Part shown: piece after piece, positions 1 to 13,022 of the stretch
How positions within the stretch are numbered: the stretch's first letter is position 1
Layout of the letters: the number at the start of each line of letters is the position of its first letter
DNA from: Brevipalpus yothersi
Taxonomy: Eukaryota; Arthropoda; Arachnida; Trombidiformes; Tenuipalpidae
DNA length: 64,000 nucleotides
Assembly (NCBI GenBank): GCA_003956705.1
Contig: QZCP01000223.1
Span: forward strand, 208,364-272,363
Reading direction: 5' to 3'
Translations under genes and position numbers: made by a program
The notes under the pieces: model-generated
What the model was told of the DNA's origin: nothing
Database searches by the model: none
The model's input: the letters and a program-made list of their open reading frames with translations, nothing else

Positions 1-513
1 GTTACTTTGAACAATCGAATTTGGGTGGAAAAGTCTTATCTGTTACTCATTATAAATTCCCTTTCAATCAATTTAGCTGATCAATCGTATGCCTAGGTGA
101 TAAATATCAATATATTGATCGATATTATCTATTATATCTATTATTTATCTAGATTTTCCATGATCTCTCGTCGAAAATCTTTGATCAAAAAAATATCTGA
201 TTTGCAAATTTTGAAAATTTGTGACTTCAGTAATCTCTTTTTTTAAAGTATTTTGGACATCTATCTATTGGACAGCATAGCTCGAACAATGTAAGCTTGA
301 ATGTAGCTAAACTGCAGTTTTCACGTGAGAATGAAACAAAGTGTAAGAAGGAGGTAGTCTATTCAGTAGCAACTGTTCCATCATGTCAATCAGATAAGTC
401 AAGAGATATTTATATATTCATTTCAAGCATCAGAAGCTTGTAGCTTTAAGTCTATGAGTGACGAAGAAAACTTTCATGTCTAGTGAGACTAATCGCACTG
501 GTCGGTGGAAGTG

Positions 514-520
514 TATAAAA
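514..520 (+). promoter_or_regulatory. TATA box of the small secreted-protein gene
   Basis: The sequence TATAAAA stands 86 bp before the ATG at 606. Initiation would be expected around 540-550, giving a 5'UTR of about 60 nt, which suits the gene. The rest of 1-513 is AT-rich and shows no gene. Confidence 0.5.
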
Positions 521-605
521 AAGGAAAAGCTCAAGTCATCACAACTATTTTTCTCTCCGTTTGTTGTTAGTGTTGTAGTTTGATTGTGTTTCAAAATCAA
601 AAATC

Positions 606-1031
606 ATGACCAAAACGGTTCTCTGCATGATTGGTGAGTTGAAGAAAAATTAAATCAAATTAAATCATCTCTCATTTTTCCTACTGATCAATGATTTGAT
701 TTTCTCAGTTGTCCTTGTGGCTCTTTTCGGACAAATCTACTGTAAGTACTCAGCACAATCTGTACGCAAAAGATCAGATGAATAATTGTGTATGTATTAA
801 AAATTAGGTGATTCGAGTGACGATTTGAAATCCAAACTGGACAGTGCCCAAGATGGTTCTGAATTGGTTGATGCTCTGTTTGCTCTCTCCTCTCACTGCA
901 AAGATAATGAAAATTGGTCCAGCTCAAGTGCAGCATTTTATGCGGCATCAAACCTAAAAGCCGGTAGAATCAGCAGTGAAGCCGCTAGGACCCAGGGCAA
1001 GTCACTCGTGGATGGATGTAATAAGCAATAA
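606..1031 (+). CDS. small secreted protein, family not recognised (3 exons)
   Basis: Three exons, 606-633, 709-741 and 808-1031, join in phase across GT/AG introns of 75 and 66 bp to give a protein of about 94 residues. Exons 1 and 2 encode a classic signal peptide (MTKTVLCMIVVLVALFGQIYC), and the short mature chain of about 73 residues follows, beginning DSSDDLKSKL. It is Ser/Ala/Lys rich, looks helical, and holds two cysteines (HCKD and DGCNKQ), enough for one disulfide. A TATA box lies upstream and an AATAAA at 1129-1134. The encoded frame continues through both splice junctions, which supports the model. I do not recognise the family; secreted effector, venom/saliva-type or structural roles are all possible but unsupported. 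Confidence 0.7.
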
Positions 1032-4000
1032 CTGTCAATTTTTCTTGGATCAGTATGGATCATGAGAAATTTTGCAAAAATGATTCCAACTGTTATATTG
1101 CAGGGTAGATAACTTGTAGTTCAATTGGAATAAACAGCAAAAATCAAGTGAAATACACTCGATATTTTGGAGACACGGTTCAAATATTCATTCGATGTAA
1201 TGATTGAAGAAAAATTTCTCGAATTCATTTCCAAATTGTTGCCTAATTGAAATGCTCATATCCCCATAGAAACATTCTTATAATCAACTTTCTCTTATGA
1301 GCTTGAGTACCTTTTGGCATTTTTTTATTTTTCTGTCCCTATAAACTTCTGACTAGCCATGATCCTCGAAATCTATATTCCATAATTTCTCATTCTCGAT
1401 TGTTGTTGCTGTTGCTGTTGGTTGATTGTGGCTGATTGTGCTGTCAGTTTGGGAAAGTTGAAATTTTACAGATTAACAGCATGAGATGGAGAGAGATAGA
1501 TCAATGATTAGGGATGAACGAAATTAGCTTCCAAGTTTCGAGAGGGAATAACATTGTATTCATGATAAAAGTTTCTCTTTTTTGGAGAAACTTTTTCTAG
1601 ACTGTATCCTTCTTCTTTATCGTTTTCGTTTTCATTGATGAGCTGGAAAAATTATTCTCTCTCTTCTGTTCTTTTTTCACCATCTTTGAATCTTTTTTCA
1701 TCAATTTTTATTTTTCTGACAAAGTTTCCATGATTTTTTTCTTAATTTCATGAAATTGATGTAGAATTATCCGCTCAAAAACGTTTTACAGAGGAAAAGA
1801 GAGAGAGAAAAAATAATCATGAATTTGAGTGAAAATTCGATTTAAGATGGAAACTTTTTTCTTCCACTGTGAGAAGATAAATTGATAAAAACTTAATTGA
1901 TTGGTTAATCAAAGCCGAATTGTTGAGAGAGACATGATCTCATGATTTTAAATATAAATATATACATAGATAAATTTCAGATTTGACCATTTTTCTATCT
2001 GAATTTTTCATCCCTCAATAACGGCTATAACGGCTGTATATTCACCACTATTTGCTTACCTCATTTAATTATAAGTGATCAGCGAAAAAGAAACTCTTTC
2101 CCTTGATTTGAGTGTTTTAAGTGAGAAATAATAATAATCAACTGGTTACAGCGTAGGAATTGATCAAGTGGGAACTTGATCCAAGAAACTCTGAGATGAG
2201 GAGACTTTCGAAGGAATATCTTGATTTTCAAGTCCAGTGAGAATTTTGAGGCAAGGTCGAGGCAGTCAGTATATCGAGGAAATTGTGGAAGAGGAAATAT
2301 TTTTTGGGTAAAATTAGCATATCATTTTTTGGTATCCATAGGGGAAAAGGTTGGTAATTGATTTGTTGAGGATTAATTGGGAGAGGAATTTTATTTTCTT
2401 TCACCACACTTTCACCACACTTTCTCGAGACATTGAGGACCTTCATGATTAAGGATTATAGATTATGAAATTATCAAAGTCCTAGCTTATTACTCTGTAA
2501 CATTCGTGGATCATCATGATCATCATAATTCTCACCCAGAGGAGGGATAAAAGTTTAGGATTCGTGGTTGATTGGATGAGCTTTTTGAGACTCTGATACG
2601 TGGTATGTAAGATGAGATTGTCAGTAATAGGCTTCTAAAATCAAAGTTTCAAAACTAATCATCACTAATAGAGACCTTTTTAGTTCAATATTAATGAGTC
2701 AAAGTACACACATGTGCTCAACTCTTTGGAAGAGAGTATATCGGAAGGAATCAGAATCAACCGAAAAGAATTAGAAGAGTCTTATGAATGAAAAAAGTCA
2801 TTGATCAAGATGTCCGTCACAATCGAAAAATATTTTCCTTCTAATTAACAAGAAGAATTCCTAATTGAGAAAAGTTTTTCCAACAAAATAGAAAGCTAAT
2901 CAATAAGTAAAAAAGCAAAAGATTGAGCGTTCACGCACAATATCTGGGAAAAAAATTGTCTAATGAATCATCTCACTTTTTTCAAACCCCGATATCATGT
3001 AACATTTTTTTTCTCTACCGAATCATTTTTCATTCACTCAATCAAGTAAATCAGTGACAGGAAAAAAGAAATGATAAATTTTCTCAAACTTTTCACCATA
3101 TGACTGGACATTCCACAGATTTTTATTACCCAAAAAAGTAAAATAAGTGAGTTACTAGGCAAGAGATTAGAGAGAGAGAGAGAAAGACTCTCACTGACTG
3201 TGATTGGTTGGAGCAGAACGATGATGACAGAAGTGACATTTAAAGTTGCTCTTTAAACCCGAAGCCAGTCCAAAAGTGTGAAAGTTTGATGAAAGCTATA
3301 GCTTTTATTTTCATCACCGTATTGTGTGTGTGTGTGTGTACCTTTTTTGTATTAATTGAATGTGATCAACTTCACAACCATCATCACCCCGCCACCATTA
3401 TCAACGTTGAAAAGTAAAAGGTATAGTTTTTGAGTGATAATATCATGTATAATCATGAAATGAAATGTTGTTGATGTTGTTACTTACCTTCTTAATTCAC
3501 TTCGTGCGCCACTCTCGATATCTCTCTCTTTCTCTTGTTTCGCAAGCAGAAAAAAAGCTTGCTGCTCTTGCTCCATCCGCCATGTTTTGTAAACGTAAAA
3601 TTTGTGTGTGAGAATAAGTCTCTTTATGTTGCTGTCTTCTCTCTTCCTTCTCTCTGTGTCTGTGTGATTATTTGTTTTCTCTCTCTCTCTGTGTTCATGT
3701 TTTACAGAGATCTGGAGCAACATTTTTTCAGTTTAATTTCTTTCATCTCTGTCTCTCTCAATCTGATTATTATATATTCTAATTACATCTACTATCCCTA
3801 AATTCATCTTTCTCTCTGTCTCTCTATCTATCTGTCTATCTCTCTCTCTTTCTCTCTTTTCAGCCATTCTGTGAGAAAGGGAAAATATTACTCTGAATTA
3901 TTGATTATTTACTATTTATTTTCTTGAAAAATAGAGAGAAAAAGAGAAAAAGAGAGAAGAAGAATAATAATAAGAAGAGGAGGAGATAAAAAGATATATC

Positions 4001-4147
4001 CATTATTATTTGCCTTACATGTGTGTGCTACTACTATTGAGCTCATTTTTTGATTATCTTTCGCCACTACAAGGCTCACTACTACTACGATTGGATGATG
4101 ATGATCATGGCTGTGGACTAGGAGTTGCTGTTGATCTCGATGATTAA
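1032..4147. other. 3.1 kb non-coding flank between the secreted-protein gene and TRIP12
   Basis: No convincing coding frame is seen. The right third is rich in simple sequence: GA runs near 3168-3187, a TG tract near 3324-3340, TC/TG-rich sequence 3630-3870 and GA/AAT-rich sequence 3935-3990. The TRIP12 promoter and any 5'UTR exons must lie here, but I could not place them. Confidence 0.6.
3324..3340. repeat. (TG)n microsatellite
   Basis: A short uninterrupted TG dinucleotide run upstream of TRIP12. Confidence 0.7.
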
Positions 4148-4156
4148 ATGAGATGA
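4148..4156 (+). promoter_or_regulatory. two-codon upstream ORF overlapping the TRIP12 start
   Basis: ATG AGA TGA begins 5 nt before the TRIP12 ATG, and its stop codon overlaps that start (ATGA). If this part is in the mRNA, initiation at the first ATG would end on top of the main start and favour re-initiation or leaky scanning. Upstream splicing that removes it cannot be excluded. Confidence 0.4.
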
Positions 4157-7100
4157 GTTGTAGAAGACGTGATCAATTGCGTGGTGTAAGAAGAAAAATC
4201 GAGGAACTCGGAGAAGATTCACTCCAACAGCCAGACAATCGTAAAGAATTTAAATTAGATTCATCCGATTTGTCCTCGAATATTTCATCAGTTCCCAATA
4301 ATACAGCTTCTACAGTCACTTCTAATCATACTACATCAGTATCATCCATAATAGCAACAACAACACCATCATCATCATCATCATCATCACCAACAGCAGC
4401 AGCAGCAGCAACAAACACATCCAAAGGCGATACCAAAGTTGGTCCCAAAATAAGCTCTACATTGACTAAAGATTCTACCAGAGATACAAGGGCAAACACC
4501 AGTGCCAGTTCAAGGCGAAGATCTTCTCGTTTAACTGGTAAATTACCACCAGCTTCCCTATCTTCATCATCATCCACATCTACTCCAATTTCTTCTTCGT
4601 CTACTTGTTCATCTTTAACTTCTTCTTCTTCATCAACTGGCTTAAATCATATCAGCCAGCCTGAGAGTAGTAGTAGTAGTAATACACAATCGCTATCCAT
4701 TGGTGGAGATAGCAACGACAATAGCTGCACCAACTCAAATCGAGCAGCCTCAGCAACAGCTACTTCGAATAGCTCTGAGAGAAGGGGCTACAAGAGCACT
4801 CGTAGATCCAATAATTCACTGTCCCAACAAGGACAGTATCCACCACAAACAGCTATCAGATCAATTCCTTTTCCTGATCGCCAGCAAGATACAGCTGTTG
4901 TACCTAGTTCTTCCGCAGCATCATCACGAGGAGATACCAAGATCGGTTCCAAAATAAGTTCAAATTCAAGTAAAGATCAGAGGGACGCAAGGACAGGCAC
5001 TAGTGCCAGTTCGAGGCGACGTTCCTCTCGATTAACTGGAAGGCTACCAGCATCAGGTTTGAATTCTTTAGTGCAAGGCGAAACTAGCTCTATTTCATCG
5101 AGTAGCAGTAGTAGTGCTTCTGCTTCAGGAGGAACGAGTGGCCTTAGTTCAGGACACTCTTCATCCTATCGTGATTCCTTACTGGTTGCAGCTATGGAAG
5201 ATAGAGAATCAGGTGCAAAAAACACAAACATGCCAGGTAGCTCTCTGTCTGGAACAAGTGGAAGCCTAGGTGGCTCAGCTGCACCCTCATCTTTGTCCAT
5301 GTCAGCTCCTGTTGGGGGTGGGTCAGATGAAACTGAAATGGGCAGACTGCAAGCTCTCTTGGAGGCTCGTGGCTTGCCCCCTCATCTATTTGGAGCTCTC
5401 GGGCCTCGTGTACAACATTTATTACATCGTTCAATGGGTAACAATACCACCAGCAAAGCTCATCAACTCATTCAAGGATTACAGGCTCAAGGTGATGAAG
5501 GACAGCAATTGCAAGCCGTAATGGAGATGTGCCAATTACTTGTGATGGGAAACGAAGACACCTTAGCTGGATTTCCTGCGAAGCAAGCTGTACCTGCACT
5601 TATCTCATTGCTTCAACTTGAACAGAATTTCGATATCATGAACCATTCGTGTCGTGCTTTAACATACATGATGGAGTCATTGCCTCGATCATCGGCAGTT
5701 GTTGTCGATGCTATACCAGCCTTCTTGGAAAAGCTTCAATTCATCCAATGTATGGATGTTGCTGAGCAATCCCTAACCGCACTGGAAATACTTTCACGTC
5801 GCCACAGTAAAGCCATTTTACATGCGGGAGGTGTTCCTGCTTGCTTATCTTATCTAGACTTCTTCACCATAAATGCTCAGAGAGCTGCACTTTCCATAAC
5901 GGCTAACTGCTGTCAAAATTTAAACAAAGATGAATTTTCTTTTGTTCAAGAGTCTCTAGCAACACTTAGCTCACATCTGATCAAATATCAGGACAAAAAA
6001 TGTTTGGAGAGTTTATGCTTAGCATTCTCACGCCTTGTGGACAGCTTCCAGCACTATTCATCTCTCTTGAAACAGATAACTGAAAACAATTTACTGAATA
6101 ATGTTCAACAGTTACTACTTGTATCTCCTCCAATTATAAGTTCTGGAACTTTTGTCATGGTTATTAGAATGCTGGCTACAATGTGTGCCTCCTGTCCAAT
6201 ACTAGCTGTTCAACTCTTAAAACTGAGTAAGTGATTGCAATTAGTCATTTGAAGTTCACCCATTTCCTATATGCTCATTTGCTCGTTTTCCTCTCGATTC
6301 TTATCCATCCCGAGTTTCCCTTCTCATCATGGTTAAAGCTTGCAGTCCTCTTTTCTTACTGCTTTTCGCTCCCAACACACTGTTCAAGCCAATCTTAATG
6401 ATGTATTTTTCTCCTTACTATCCAGACATATCGGATACAATTCGCTATTTACTACTTGGGTCAAGTGCAACAAGTGAATTCATTGAGTTGGCATCACGAA
6501 GCCCTCAAGAATTATACGAATTAACCTCTTTGATCGGTGAACTGATGCCTCAATTACCCACTGATGGAATATTCAGTGTGGACGCCTACTCGATTAAGCA
6601 GGTAAATCAGCTTAGTAGCGAGGTCACATGGCAATGGAAAGATGATCGTGGTCTATGGCACAATTATAATCCCATCGACAATCGTATGCTTGAGGCTGCC
6701 AGTCATGCCAATGAGGATGAGGTTAGTCTTTCAACAATGGGCCGTACCTATATAGTGGATTTCAACTCAATGCAACAGATAAATGAAGACACTGGTACAT
6801 CTCGCTCTGTTCAGCGTCTAGTCAATTCGGTACCAGATCCTCATTCCTCTCCTGACGTTGATAGAAAAGAAGATGCCAGGATCAAGTGCTTACGCGGAGA
6901 GCCTGAGTTGGCGCAAGCATTCATTAAAAGCCTTTTTGGTGTTCTTTATGAGGTCTATAGTAGTTCTGCTGGACCATCCGTTCGTCATAAATGCATTCGA
7001 GCGCTACTCCGAATCATCTATTATTCGCCACCAGATTTGCTCCGAGAAGTTCTCAAAAATCATTCTGTTTCAAGTCATATCGCTGCTATGCTACCATCCC

Positions 7101-10100
7101 CAGATTTGAGAGTGGTAGTTGGAGCAATGCAAATGGTGTACATATTAATGGATAAATTACCGGATATTTTTTCTATTTATTTTCGCCGAGAAGGTGTAAC
7201 TCACCAGTTGAAAAAGTTGATTCAAAGTGATAATCAGGATGCATCATCCTCTACGCCATCCTCATCCAAAACTATTGCAATTACATCATCTAGTAACTTA
7301 AGTACAAATGCCAAGTGCGAACCAATAGCTGGTCCAAGCACGTCTTCATTGTACACACAACGCTTCAGCTCATCATGTTTTTTGGAAACCTCTTCATCTG
7401 CTCCACTTTCTAATATATCTTCTCTGCAAACTTTTCCTTCTTGTGACGTACCAACTGATTTTTTTGTCCCAAATGATCATTTCACAAGCGGTCCAGGTGT
7501 ACCACCTTCAGCGAGTAACGTCTCATCTCTCCCTTTCTGGGACAATGGACCTTCTAATGTGGCTCATTCAACTTCTTCATGTGCTTCCTCTCAGTCTTTA
7601 TCATCCATCAATTCTGATCATTTGGCTCAGACGGCTGTCTTGCCTTCATCGAGCATGGTATCCTTGAAGAATTCGGAAAACGCTGATTCTCGAGCATCAC
7701 AGATGTAAGTGTATAGTTTCATTCCTATCTCTTTCTGATCCAAATCATTTCTCGTCATGATCCAACGCTATCCTCTCCTTCTTGTCTCTCATTTCATCTG
7801 AATTCGGGTCCTTTAGTGTACATCAAGTGATGATATTTGTAGTTCTGAAAATATTTCTGTTGAGAAATTTTGCTCTACCGGATTCTGAGATGTACCAAAC
7901 TCTCTCCTGTACTCTCTCTAAGATTATAAACTCTTTTTTCCTACAAAATCACTCATTGTTACTCTTTATTACCATTCCTTCCAGGAAACTGGCTGATGTT
8001 CTAAAACGAAAGCGAACCTCAAAGAAGGCCTCCTCAAATTCTTTTTCTAGCTCTTCTGCTACCTCCCGAAAATCTCGAAGTGAGATCGAATCATCTCTAT
8101 CTTCCTATCAAATGAAAACTTGCGTTCCATCAACCCCAAATCTGACATCAAACCAGGCTCGTTTAGATTATGAATCCATTACCAATTCTGGCTCTCGAGT
8201 TCTTACTCCGCCTTATATATCGATGCCATTTCTTGCTTATTCATCTACACCTACAAATGCTACGACATCCACTCCTGGATCATCTTCAACTATCAATAAC
8301 AGCTCTATTCCGAACAATAACAACAATCCTGCAGAGACAAGCTGCAGTTCATCAGCAAGTTCTGCGCCTCTTCCTATCAACTCCTCTTTACCAATGGCAG
8401 TTTCTAGCAGTAATCATGTTTTAATATCTGGCTCCGCTGGTTCCAATCGTGGTCGACCATCAAAATTGAGCTCAGCAGCCGCAAAAACTTCCTCTTTTTT
8501 CGCCAATCTATACCCTGCACGCTGGAAGCGTTGGAACAACGCCAATTCATCCATCATCGGAGCCAATGCGCCCAACCTATCTGCTCGACAGTCAATGCTT
8601 CTTTCTCAATCTCAAGATCATCTGGGCTCTCTGTCAGGCTCTTCATCACCTCGATCTCCCAATAATAATGGTAATAAGGAGAAGATTAGACAATGGGTCA
8701 AAGAACAAGCTAAAGCCTTCCTTGAGAAATATTTCAATGAAGCTGATGAGACAAACGAGGCTATGAGTACTTTGAATCGTATCAACGCAGCCATGGAAAT
8801 TTTTGATAAAGATAAGGACTTGGAAGCCCTTAGAGAGTTCAGAACTGTGTTGACCGAGGGCGATATTTCGCCTTTTGAACTGATTCATTGTGGCATCATC
8901 AAGAAGCTGATTCACTATCTCACTCATGAGGAGAAAGATTGTGTTGACCGAGAAACAAGAATCAGAAGATTCCTCCATGTTTTCTTGGGCACACCAGTAG
9001 ATGATTCATTCATAGAACCCTCTGAGTTCGATCTAAAATTGGATACAAGCTCCCTAATATCTCTCGTTAGCAAGTTGAATGCATGTATTTCACAATTGGA
9101 ACAATTCCCTGTTCGCGTTCATGATATTATAGGCACTGGAACAGGAAACATACGAGGAACGAGTGCATTGAAATTCTTCAATACCCACCAGCTCAAATGT
9201 AATTTGCAAAGACATCGTGATTGTGTTAATCTCAAACAATGGGTAGGAGGACCGGTCAAAATCGATCCCCTTGCTCTTGTACAGGCCATCGAGCGGTACC
9301 TTTTACTCAGAGGATTTGGACGTGTTCGTGAAGAAGATGACGATAATAGTGATGATGATAACTCCGATGAAGATTTTGAAGACAATATGACTTCTGTCGT
9401 TGTCAATCAAGGTCAGGGAAGACATAAGCTCCAATTTTTGATTGATGGACATGTTCTGCCTTACAACATGACTGTTTATCAGGCTATTAGACAATTCAGT
9501 AGTAGTGTTAATTCACACTTTGCCGATGGTCATGATACTGATGGTGATTTTGAAGGACCTATTGGCCATGCCAACATGTGGGTTCAAACCCATACCATTT
9601 ACTATCGGCAATATGAGGAAAGTGATAATCCATCCCCAAATAGAGGTGCATCTCGCGGATCATCAATGAACATCCCATCAAACATGAATATTCACTCGAG
9701 TGTGAATAGCTGCTCTAATGCAGGCCACCCTTTCGCCACCGCCTCAGCGAGCTCCTGTTCCAATGCCAATAGTCGACGATCTTCCAAAACGAACTCTAGT
9801 AGAAGTGCATCGTCAAGAAAGAAAGATGAGCTATGGCTTGAAGGTAAGCCACCGCCTGCCACTTCAACCGTCTACAGTGTTTTGACTCCTACACTACCAA
9901 GTTGTTTTACTATATCCGACGCATCTCTTGAAGTTGTAACTCTGATGCGAATAGTTAATGCGTTAAATAGATCTTGGGCATGGTTTTATAATCTCAATCA
10001 TGCCCACAATCCTGCCATACCTCAAACAGAATTTGTAAATAGCAAACTAACAGCCAAAGCTAATCGTCAACTACAAGACCCCCTTGTGATAATGACTGGA

Positions 10101-11691
10101 AATCTACCGAATTGGTTGTCTCAAATCGCCTATGTTTGTCCATTCTTATTTCCTTTCGAAACTCGCCATCTTCTTTTTTACGTTACGTCATTTGATCGTG
10201 ATCGTGCTCTCCAACGCCTTCTGGACTCTACTCCTGGCTTGAATAGTAACGATTCCACAGAGCGTGTAACTCCTAGACTTGACAAACGAAAGAAAACAGT
10301 GACTCGTGAAGACATACTCCGTCAAGCAGAAACTGTTTTTCATGATGTTGGCAATACAAAAGCTTTGCTTGAGATTCAATATGAGAACGAAGTTGGCACT
10401 GGTCTTGGTCCTACTTTGGAATTTTATGCTCTCGTGTCAAGAGAACTGCAGCGTGCTGACCTCGAAATGTGGCGAGGTGAAGTTGTTTCTGCTCCTTCTG
10501 TGATCATACCCCCATCATCCAGTGACAAGATTTCTTCAGGCCCTTCAGGAGTGAATGACATTCAAATTATCAAGACTCGCGAGTCCAAGAAAGAAACTCC
10601 TCAAGTTCAATACGTTTATTCACCTGGTGGCCTGTTTCCTTCTCCTATTGGAAAACCAACCAAAAGTGCTCATGTTTCCAAAGTCAAGAGTCGATACAAG
10701 CTTCTTGGTAAATTCATGGGTAAAGCTATCAGTGATTCGAGAATGGTATGTTGAAATTTTCTCTTTGTGACTTCTTTCGAGTTAAAATCTATTTCTCTTT
10801 TCGCTATCTAGGTGGATATTCCTCTTAGTATTCTATTCTATAAGTGGCTCCTTGGTCAAGAGCACTCGTTAACTGCCTCAGATATGCGATTTATTGACCC
10901 TACTTTTGCGAAATCCATCATGGAAATGGATACTATTGCTCAAAGAAAAGTCTTTCTCGTAAGTTTCACCTTAGCGCATGACCTGTAGAATCTTATCTGA
11001 TTTCTAAAATTTGCAGAAAAAAAGTGGCCAAGAATTCTCCCGAGAATCTCTTACCCTCGGGGGTGTCTCAATCGAAGATCTTAACCTTGATTTCACGCTG
11101 CCTGGATTTCCTCACATCGAACTGCGTAAAGGTGGAAAAGATATATCCGTTACATCAGAGAACATTGATGAATATCTCCGTCTTTTGGTCCATTGGACAA
11201 TGGTAGAAGGTGTCTCTCGTCAGATGGAGGCCTTCAAAGAGGGTTTCGAGTCTGTCCTCTCTTTATCCCAATTACAAATTTTCTATCCCGAAGAGTTGGA
11301 GCAACTCTTCTGTGGAAGTGGTCATCAGCCATGGGATATTAAGACCCTCATCGACTGTTGTCATCCAGATCATGGTTACACTTATGATAGCAAAGCCATA
11401 AAATTTTTGTTCGAGGTTCTCAGTGATTTCAACCCAGAGGAACAACGAAAGTTTCTTCAATTTGTGACAGGATCGCCTAGGCTTCCTGTTGGTGGGCTTA
11501 AAAGTTTGACACCTCCATTAACAATTGTTAGGAAAACTTTTGAGCCAGGAGAAAATCCCGATGATTACTTGCCCAGTGTGATGACATGTGTAAACTATTT
11601 AAAACTCCCAGATTATTCAAGTATCGAAGTAATGCGCGAGAAACTGATGATTGCTGCCAATGAAGGACAGCATTCGTTCCATCTCTCGTGA
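4153..11691 (+). CDS. TRIP12: TRIP12-type HECT E3 ubiquitin ligase
   Basis: Five exons (4153-6226, 6426-7704, 7985-10745, 10812-10958, 11017-11691) join in phase to a protein of about 2311 residues; vertebrate TRIP12 is about 2000. Layout: a Ser/Thr-rich disordered N-terminus (about 1-400), armadillo-like repeats (about 410-700, ending NISDTI across the first splice), the WWE domain (WQWKDDRGLWHNYN, in exon 2), a second disordered stretch, and a C-terminal HECT domain. The thioester cysteine is TGT at 11587 (residue 2278, in MTCVNYLKLPDYSS), 34 residues from the end, as in the family. TRIP12 ubiquitinates nuclear and N-degron/ubiquitin-fusion substrates. The start is the first ATG of an open frame that stays uninterrupted for 2 kb. 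A duplicated module lies in the N-terminus (4426-4560 and 4930-5060). AATAAA at 11829-11834. Confidence 0.93.
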
Positions 11692-13022
11692 TCCTTTGTA
11701 AAATTAATGTATCTAAAATCTTGAAATTTTGAATGCTCGCAGAGTGTCTAATTGAAAGCAAATGTCTCATAGCTTAAATATACTAAAAATATAATATGCG
11801 AAGCCTTTCCATTGTGATTGAATCAAGAAATAAACTTGATCTCAGCTCTATCCTTCATTTCTTGACGATTGAATCGCTCCTCGGTAAAGATATCATTGCC
11901 AGTGGAACTAATGGTGCTAATCGAAGAATGATATTCGTTCAATGGTAGTCACAGCTTTAGTATTTGATGGATATCTATGACCGATATTATCAAATAATTC
12001 GTTTGAGGATTAGAAACAACTTCCTCTGACGTGCCTCCTTCCCAACAGGATGAGCGTGCCTCTCGCTCCTTGGAAGTGAGGAAATTGGGAAAAAGTTGAA
12101 AAAATAGACGCTAATGAAAGGATGATTCACGTTAAAAGAAAGAAGAATAGTAAATAGTGAAAATAGTGATTAGTTGGAGCATTTGAATGAAATGTTTCCA
12201 ACCCAATGAACAGTGTCGATAGCTAGCGATAGCAGAATATCCTTTTGTAAGCGCTTGTAAGAGAGAAAGAGAAAGAGAAAGAGAAAGAGAATCGCAAGTG
12301 AATACTTGCGATAATGTAAATGTTCGATGCGTGTAAGCTTCTTCATCCCTCCTCACTCTGGCTCATCAGCCCGAATAGCTCAAATCATGATAGCGTCAGT
12401 GACCGCTGTTGTAATGAAAATTTGTCGCAAAATCAGTAGTAACAAGAGAAAAGTTCATTTTGACCTGAATTGATCGCTTTACTAACTCATGATATATGAA
12501 TAGAGAGAAAGACTTTCGAAAGAGGGAAAATAGCTCAATTTTTCATAAATTAGATGAGAGCTCATTTCGTGATGTTGCTGAACTTGAATTGAGACTCTCA
12601 TGATGCATTGCGTTCAGTTAGTAACAAGCAGTAAGTAGAAAAAAATTGTATCATTTTTCGAGTTTGTAAACGTTCTCCTCACTGGACTCTCTCTTGTTCA
12701 AAGGAATTAATCAGTGTTCCAACCTATGTGCCAGCCGCTTGTTTGATCAAGTAAATCGGTAAGTTCTATAATCGCCATATTTTCAAACGAGAAGCTTGTC
12801 AGTTGTGATCATTCTCGAAATGTGAGACATTCCAATCGAATGGAACTTATTTCTCTGATGAGAGAATTTACTCTAAGTTATTTAGCTCGAAATGAGCGAC
12901 ACAGAAAACATTGTTCTCTACCTATTTCAAATACGTTACCCTCATCTACAGGCTGGATAAATTCAATACTCCTAGGGAAAAGCTTGTAGTATCATGAGAG
13001 AAACCAGAAATTAATACTCGAT
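11692..13022. other. intergenic, no gene seen
   Basis: This holds the TRIP12 3'UTR (polyadenylation signal near 11830), then AT-rich sequence with a GAGAAA-type tract near 12263-12290. I see no coding exon or RNA gene. The promoter of the small gene at 13023 should be near the right end. Confidence 0.6.

Noticed and set aside
3535..3801. A plus-strand frame rich in Leu/Ser/Cys
   Set aside because: It is made of TC/TG simple sequence and has no homology features.
6329..7708. A 459-residue frame with its own ATG, as a separate gene
   Set aside because: The ATG lies in TRIP12 intron 1; family homology (NISDTI, WWE domain) starts only after the acceptor at 6425.
7782..10754. A 990-residue frame starting at 7782, as a separate gene
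   Set aside because: The first 200 bp are intron; the frame joins TRIP12 exon 2 in phase at 7704/7985.
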